A DNA stretch of 31,922 nucleotides, from NCBI GenBank assembly GCA_003661465.1, contig QMWE01000002.1, forward strand, positions 1-31,922, given 5' to 3'. The stretch's first letter is position 1, and each line of letters starts with the position of its first letter. Of this stretch, positions 28,480-31,922 are shown piece after piece. Under the pieces are notes generated by a model. The model did not search any database, was not told where the DNA came from, and saw nothing but the letters and a program-made list of their open reading frames with translations. The DNA is from Hadesarchaea archaeon. GTDB lineage: Archaea > Hadarchaeota > Hadarchaeia > Hadarchaeales > Hadarchaeaceae. Made by a program: the position numbers and the translations under genes.

Positions 28480-29813
28480 GTGATGAAATCCCTCAGCTTC
28501 CTCTGAAACAGTTCACGTTTTAGGAGTTCACTTGTTTCGACCCATTTTCTGAACGGGATGGTTAATCTTTTCATCGCGTGGTCAAGTGCCTCTTGTAAGC
28601 TGCCAAATTTCTGCGGTTTTACCCTGAACATCTCCCTGACGGACTGACGCGTGAACCAAACGCCTAGAGGTAAAATATATCCAGGATGGATCTCTCTGAT
28701 GACGAGCGCAGAGGCTTGACGCCGTTCTTGGTTCAAGTGTTCGGCTACGGCGAGTCTGCACGCGTAATAGCACCCGCCTATATCCGGATAATTCGTACGT
28801 CCTTGATATGGTTCCCAATCGCTCATCATCTCTGCTTTATCTCTTTTGGTGTTAGGGTTCCACGTCGTCCCGGGGAACCAAGCTTCGATCCATTCGAATG
28901 ACCATCGTTCTGGAAACAAAATCGCCACGAACAAATTATCGAGACGCGAGAAGGAATAGACGCGGTATTCATCTATCGTATCTTGGTCTTTTATCTGGTT
29001 GATAAGCGCTTGGGAGATTATGGAGTCTACAGCGGTTATGCTCCATCGTGTTGGAACCAGTTTTCTATGTTTCGTCCTACCAAACATCCCAAGACTAAAG
29101 GCTCGCTGAATTCGTGTGACCAAAACCTCGTCGTGGTAGAGTTCGAGAACCGCATCAGCGGCTTTAAGGTCTTTGTCATAGAAGGCATCCTCGATACGGC
29201 GGTCGACGCTCACATCAGATGCTGTGAAGGACTTCAGCGGAGCAGAAGGTCCAAACGGTTGAACCTCCCCGCTCAGGGTGATGGTGTTATGAGGAGGTTT
29301 TGTGAGCACGGCTTCTGCATCGACCGGGTGCTTACCCATCGCTATTTCCCGAAGTGAATCAAGCAATCTCCCTCCATCCCTAGCGTCGTAAACGTTTGCC
29401 CTAGCCTTTCCCCGGATGAGTGAAAATCGATAGTCGATTATATCTTGGATCCCTTTGTTTCCCCAAAGCTCGGGCGTATCTAGGATTTCGGTGTCACCAC
29501 GGTACGGTGGTACCATGGGTCCAATGTATACTTTTGGGTATCCAATTCGGCCCACAAATACTCCTGGTGGGGTAGTACCTTCTATGTGGGAGGAGATGGT
29601 CTGCAGCATTGGGCGAACCATCGACCTAGCTTTAGCAATGATGGGACAGTAGGATTTTCCGCACAGCATCCGTCCGCCCTTGCATATGAGACAAAGGGAA
29701 CTTGAAGGAGTGTGGGTTATCCTGATCTTACCTAATATTCCAAGTTCGTCCATTCCCTGAGGAATCACGTCCTGCAACCACTTAACCTCAGACGAGAGCA
29801 CGTCCCGACCCAC
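28476..29813 (-). CDS. nreA: NreA-family DNA repair protein
   Basis: Nre proteins protect archaea from DNA damage and bind PCNA. The 445-residue product carries the family's N-terminal zinc site C41, C44, C51 and C56 (CLICKGGRMLCGKSYCP), the segments PPGVFVGRIGYPKVYIGPMV and LGMFGRTKHRKLVPTRWSIT, WEPYQGRTNYPDIGGCYYA and EIHPGYILPLGVWFTRQSVR. It ends QRKLRDFIT, a PIP-box-like PCNA-binding tail (Q437, L440, F443) in which the usual second aromatic is replaced by Ile. Start GTG 29813 has no clear binding site; GTG 29801 is an alternative. It is coupled by an ATGA overlap to the radical SAM gene. Confidence 0.92.
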   Translation of the reverse strand: MGRDVLSSEVKWLQDVIPQGMDELGILGKIRITHTPSSSLCLICKGGRMLCGKSYCPIIAKARSMVRPMLQTISSHIEGTTPPGVFVGRIGYPKVYIGPMVPPYRGDTEILDTPELWGNKGIQDIIDYRFSLIRGKARANVYDARDGGRLLDSLREIAMGKHPVDAEAVLTKPPHNTITLSGEVQPFGPSAPLKSFTASDVSVDRRIEDAFYDKDLKAADAVLELYHDEVLVTRIQRAFSLGMFGRTKHRKLVPTRWSITAVDSIISQALINQIKDQDTIDEYRVYSFSRLDNLFVAILFPERWSFEWIEAWFPGTTWNPNTKRDKAEMMSDWEPYQGRTNYPDIGGCYYACRLAVAEHLNQERRQASALVIREIHPGYILPLGVWFTRQSVREMFRVKPQKFGSLQEALDHAMKRLTIPFRKWVETSELLKRELFQRKLRDFIT

Positions 29814-29906
29814 TGAAATCTATAAAGCTAGAACTTAACATTTTTTCGAAGCTTCAGACCAATAAGATGATATAGAATTAACGAGAAAGAAACAAATGGT
29901 GAGGGC

Positions 29907-30113
29907 GTGTTGGGGGAGAAAAAGAAAAAGCCAGCTATCGAGATTGGCCTGAGCTTAGGAGACGCGCTCAAAAGTATGGGACTGGCCGATATAATGGATA
30001 GGGTCTTGAACTTGATCCAGCAAGGGAAGTTGGAGGTCAAAGTTGAGCTTGGAACAAAGAAAACTGGGAAAGTTCCCGCCAATATCACTATAAGACTGAA
30101 GAAAGCTGAGTGA
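29907..30113 (+). CDS. Small protein coupled to the Get3/ArsA ATPase gene
   Basis: A 68-residue protein I cannot name: basic start (GEKKKKPAIEIGLSLGDALK), a helix (DALKSMGLADIMDRVLNLI), then a beta-hairpin-like end (GKLEVKVELG, ANITIRLKKAE). Size and strand-rich end resemble small alpha-crystallin-like or ATPase-partner proteins, but this is weak. The start is GTG 29907 after GGTGA (29898-29902, 4 bases); TTG 29910 is possible. The stop overlaps the first base triplet of the next gene (GTGA), so the small protein and the ATPase are probably made together and may work together. Confidence 0.7.
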   Translation: MLGEKKKKPAIEIGLSLGDALKSMGLADIMDRVLNLIQQGKLEVKVELGTKKTGKVPANITIRLKKAE

Positions 30114-31075
30114 TAGCGCCTCAGCATACGGCAATTTGTCATGCCGGGATGAAAATGGTCCGGAAACATAAGGCTAGGCTCATCTTGTGTAGCGGGAAAG
30201 GTGGAACCGGAAAAAGCACAGTAGCGGCAGCCATAGCCACCCATTTTTCCGAAAACGGTCAAAAGACGCTTCTTGTATCAAGCGACCCGACTCAATCCCT
30301 GTCCGGGATATTCAACAAACGGATAGGTGGGGAGATAACCAAGTTAAGCAAAGATCTGCATGCCATAGAGCTGGACATAGAGAAAATCACCAAGAGGGTA
30401 GAACAGGAATATCGGAAGATATTTCTCGATGCTCTCGGTTCTTGGCTCGATGAGGAACTCACGAAAGACTTACCGCTGGAGATGATAAGTGGTGTGGACG
30501 AGCTCTTCGCGCTTGATAAAATCAGACGTTTCGTCGGAGGAGATTATAATGTCGTCGTGTGGGACACCAGCCCCACCGCCCACACCCTTCGTCTGCTTTC
30601 GCTCTCTAAGAAAATGAGTGCAGCGATGTCCCATGGACTTGGCCTTTACATGAAGTTAAAACATCCTCTTCAGACCCTGAGGTCATGGCTCGGTAGGAAA
30701 GGTGAGCCAAAAATCGTAAAAGCATTCAAGAGACTTGGGAAGGTCACAGCGGAAATCGAAAAGATGCTTGCCAGCGGAAAGACTGAACTCATTTTGGTCC
30801 TAAACCCGGAACGTCTGTCCATCAACGAGGGCAAACAGCTGCGAGAAGCTGCGGAACGTTATAACATCACGATAAAGCGTGTCGTCGTGAACAAAATAAT
30901 TACACCATGTAAGTGTCGTTTTTGTGAGCTCAAGCGTAGGGAACAAGAGCAAAACATGGCGAGAATCCATCGGGAATATGGAGATCTAAAGATCCTCACC
31001 GTGCCCTATCTCCCATACGAGATAATCACCATGAACAGGATAAGAGAATACGCGGGTAAGTTGTTTGAAGAGTGA
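30110..31075 (+). CDS. Get3/ArsA-family ATPase
   Basis: A 321-residue member of the Get3/ArsA group of deviant-Walker P-loop ATPases, which act as chaperones for tail-anchored membrane proteins (Get3) or in arsenite export (ArsA). The P-loop is SGKGGTGKST (about 28-37), switch I region SSDPTQSLSGIF, and switch II VVWDTSPTAHTLRLLSL. A CKCRFCELKRREQEQ segment near 265 matches the Get3 cysteine-containing region before its conserved helix. It is single-domain, as Get3, not the doubled ArsA. Start is GTG 30110, overlapping the previous stop; ATG 30149 or 30155 (MVRKHKARLILCSGKGG) would give a more typical short N-terminus. No ars genes are nearby, so a tail-anchored-protein role seems likelier. 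Confidence 0.88.
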   Translation: MIAPQHTAICHAGMKMVRKHKARLILCSGKGGTGKSTVAAAIATHFSENGQKTLLVSSDPTQSLSGIFNKRIGGEITKLSKDLHAIELDIEKITKRVEQEYRKIFLDALGSWLDEELTKDLPLEMISGVDELFALDKIRRFVGGDYNVVVWDTSPTAHTLRLLSLSKKMSAAMSHGLGLYMKLKHPLQTLRSWLGRKGEPKIVKAFKRLGKVTAEIEKMLASGKTELILVLNPERLSINEGKQLREAAERYNITIKRVVVNKIITPCKCRFCELKRREQEQNMARIHREYGDLKILTVPYLPYEIITMNRIREYAGKLFEE

Positions 31076-31082
31076 GGGAAGA

Positions 31083-31235
31083 CTACAGCTTTATGCCCAT
31101 CGTGAACTTGAACAGTTGCCGGTATCTGGGAGCCACCATCAGCATCATCGAAATGTAGTGTCTCACCAGCGCGTTTCTCTGGCACAAACTGAGGAGTTCA
31201 AGTCCCACCCTCACTTTTTGCGAAAATGACAGCAT
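31083..31235 (-). CDS. Unknown 50-residue small protein
   Basis: A short gene with the full set of expression signals: box A TTTAAATA (31276-31283, minus reading CTTTAAATA), a leader with GAGGCGG, and ATG 31235 at four to five bases. The product (MLSFSQKVRVGLELLSLCQR ... MGIKL) is basic, with two amphipathic helices (about 4-24 and 25-46; RHYISMMLMVAPRYRQLF). I do not recognise it. It is convergent with the Get3-like gene and lies upstream-free of other genes. A peripheral membrane or nucleic-acid-binding role is possible from composition only. Confidence 0.6.
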   Translation of the reverse strand: MLSFSQKVRVGLELLSLCQRNALVRHYISMMLMVAPRYRQLFKFTMGIKL

Positions 31236-31275
31236 TTTTCCGCCTCTTTATTCAACTCTAGAGAACACGGACTGG

Positions 31276-31284
31276 TATTTAAAG
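31276..31284 (-). promoter_or_regulatory. Box A of the 50-residue small gene
   Basis: Minus-strand CTTTAAATA, about 41-48 bases before ATG 31235, predicting a leader of about 18 bases with a ribosome-binding site. Confidence 0.5.
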
Positions 31285-31300
31285 GTTGAAGGAGAAGTCA

Positions 31301-31320
31301 CCGAAAAAAAAGAAAAAATA
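31301..31320 (-). terminator. Poly-T terminator downstream of the membrane-anchored glycosidase-like gene
   Basis: On the minus strand TATTTTTTC then TTTTTTTTCGG lies 53-72 bases after the stop at 31373, an archaeal intrinsic-type T-tract terminator. Spacer 31236-31372 otherwise holds only the box A of the small gene. Confidence 0.45.
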
Positions 31321-31372
31321 TAACAGTTATATTGATTTAAGAGAGTATATACGCTTATAAACGTCGGTATAG

Positions 31373-31922
31373 CTAAATATGGTCTTTTTTATTATTTTTC
31401 TCACCAAAATATACCTCTAAAAATTGTTTCTCAAATTCGTGTAGGAATTTTGAGAGTGAATGGATGTACACCTCACGAGAGCTACGTCTCTTCGGATTAA
31501 GTCGCCAGACCGAGATCCAGACTCCGATAATCGAGGTTGCTAGGACAAGCTCCATGACCCGTGCGCCTGTCATGACAGGAGGGCTGCCGCTGAGAAATCC
31601 CATTACGTCACGGCCGTAAACACTCGGTGTGAAATTATCGTAATCGAGGAGGAGGTTCGGAGACCATTCAGCACTAAAGCAGTATGCCAGCCAGCTGATG
31701 CCCATGGAGTCCAGCGTTCTCAGCGGATATTCGTCGGTTTCGGCAAAAATTATCGGCAGGTTTTCTATCTTTGGGTTCCACTCGTAGTATGAGGTTCTCT
31801 TGTAGGCCACGTTATTATCCGCTATCGGATATTTCACGGCCCAGCTCAGGTCCCTTGCGTAGTGCAAGCCGCTCACCAAGACAAGCTTGTACGGGTCGTT
31901 ACGTCTGATCCTTTTCAGGAGG
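31373..31922 (-). CDS. Membrane-anchored glycoside-hydrolase-like protein (GH5-like), N-terminus beyond the window
   Basis: The frame is open to the window edge, so this is the C-terminal 183 residues of a longer gene. The extracellular part resembles the end of a GH5-type cellulase/mannanase barrel: KLVLVSGLHYARDLSWAV, VAYKRTSYYEW, ENLPIIFAETDEYP with a Glu in the place of the nucleophile, and GISWLAYCFSAEW. A single membrane helix follows (about residue 126-146; ELVLATSIIGVWISVWRL), then a basic cytoplasmic tail (LNPKRRSSREVYIHSLSKFL, KKDHI). The GH5 call is by pattern and uncertain; other TIM-barrel hydrolases are possible. Confidence 0.5.
   Translation of the reverse strand, partial: LLKRIRRNDPYKLVLVSGLHYARDLSWAVKYPIADNNVAYKRTSYYEWNPKIENLPIIFAETDEYPLRTLDSMGISWLAYCFSAEWSPNLLLDYDNFTPSVYGRDVMGFLSGSPPVMTGARVMELVLATSIIGVWISVWRLNPKRRSSREVYIHSLSKFLHEFEKQFLEVYFGEKNNKKDHI

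Noticed and set aside
28582..29357. Open frames on both strands across the nreA gene
   Set aside because: They are out of frame with the NreA motifs and zinc site and carry no motif of their own.
1..31922. CRISPR array or tandem repeats
   Set aside because: No regularly spaced direct repeats were seen on reading both strands.

Overview
The window is a gene-dense stretch of archaeal chromosome. Archaeal markers are a hypusine-type aIF5A, a proteasome beta subunit, the KH/beta-CASP termination factor FttA (aCPSF1), SepF, ZPR1, G1P dehydrogenase and a UbiA-type prenyltransferase of ether-lipid synthesis, NreA, an Lhr-type helicase, a histone-fold protein, TATA boxes about 25 bases before starts, and three intron-containing tRNA genes. 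SepF implies FtsZ-based division. Many tRNA introns and the thermophile-like gene set suggest an uncultivated thermophilic euryarchaeal-grade or Hadarchaeota-like lineage, but the lineage is a guess.

Layout. 1-2.8 kb: a truncated aldehyde:ferredoxin oxidoreductase, divergent panB and a 54-residue histone-fold gene. 2.8-6.5 kb (minus): aIF5A, a GT4 glycosyltransferase and a glycogen-debranching-type enzyme. 6.7-10.2 kb: sepF-zpr1 converging on psmB-fttA. 10.2-13.5 kb: a TnpB relic abutting and in frame with egsA (G1P dehydrogenase), a cyclophilin-like protein, rubrerythrin and a UbiA prenyltransferase that seems to start with ATT. 13.5-17.7 kb: a membrane-anchored nuclease, acylphosphatase, an unknown protein and an Lhr helicase. 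17.8-21.1 kb (minus): a tightly coupled three-gene operon encoding a short SMC ATPase with Smc5/6-like ends, a probable kleisin and a MAGE/KITE-like protein. 21.15-22.6 kb: a frameshifted TnpB element whose right end lies about 50 bases upstream of that operon. 22.6-25.9 kb: an unknown gene, tRNA-Gly with an intron, and three CBS-domain genes (about ten CBS repeats). 25.9-27.7 kb: rpiA (apparent CTG start), tRNA-Met (44-nt intron), tpiA and tRNA-Thr, which has a 19-nt intron in the D-stem. 27.7-31.9 kb: NreA coupled to an SPL-like radical SAM protein, a small protein coupled to a Get3/ArsA ATPase, a 50-residue small gene and the end of a membrane-anchored glycoside-hydrolase-like protein.

Functional themes are ether-lipid synthesis (egsA with the prenyltransferase, one route to membrane lipids), sugar phosphates (rpiA, tpiA), DNA maintenance (the SMC complex, Lhr, NreA) and protein homeostasis. 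The most promising system is the Smc5/6-like SMC-kleisin-KITE operon. The best-supported unusual feature is the D-stem intron of tRNA-Thr, where a textbook bulge-helix-bulge and the mature tRNA fold independently predict the same splice points. Two genes (ubiA and rpiA) seem to use non-canonical start codons. No CRISPR array, rRNA or integrase was seen.
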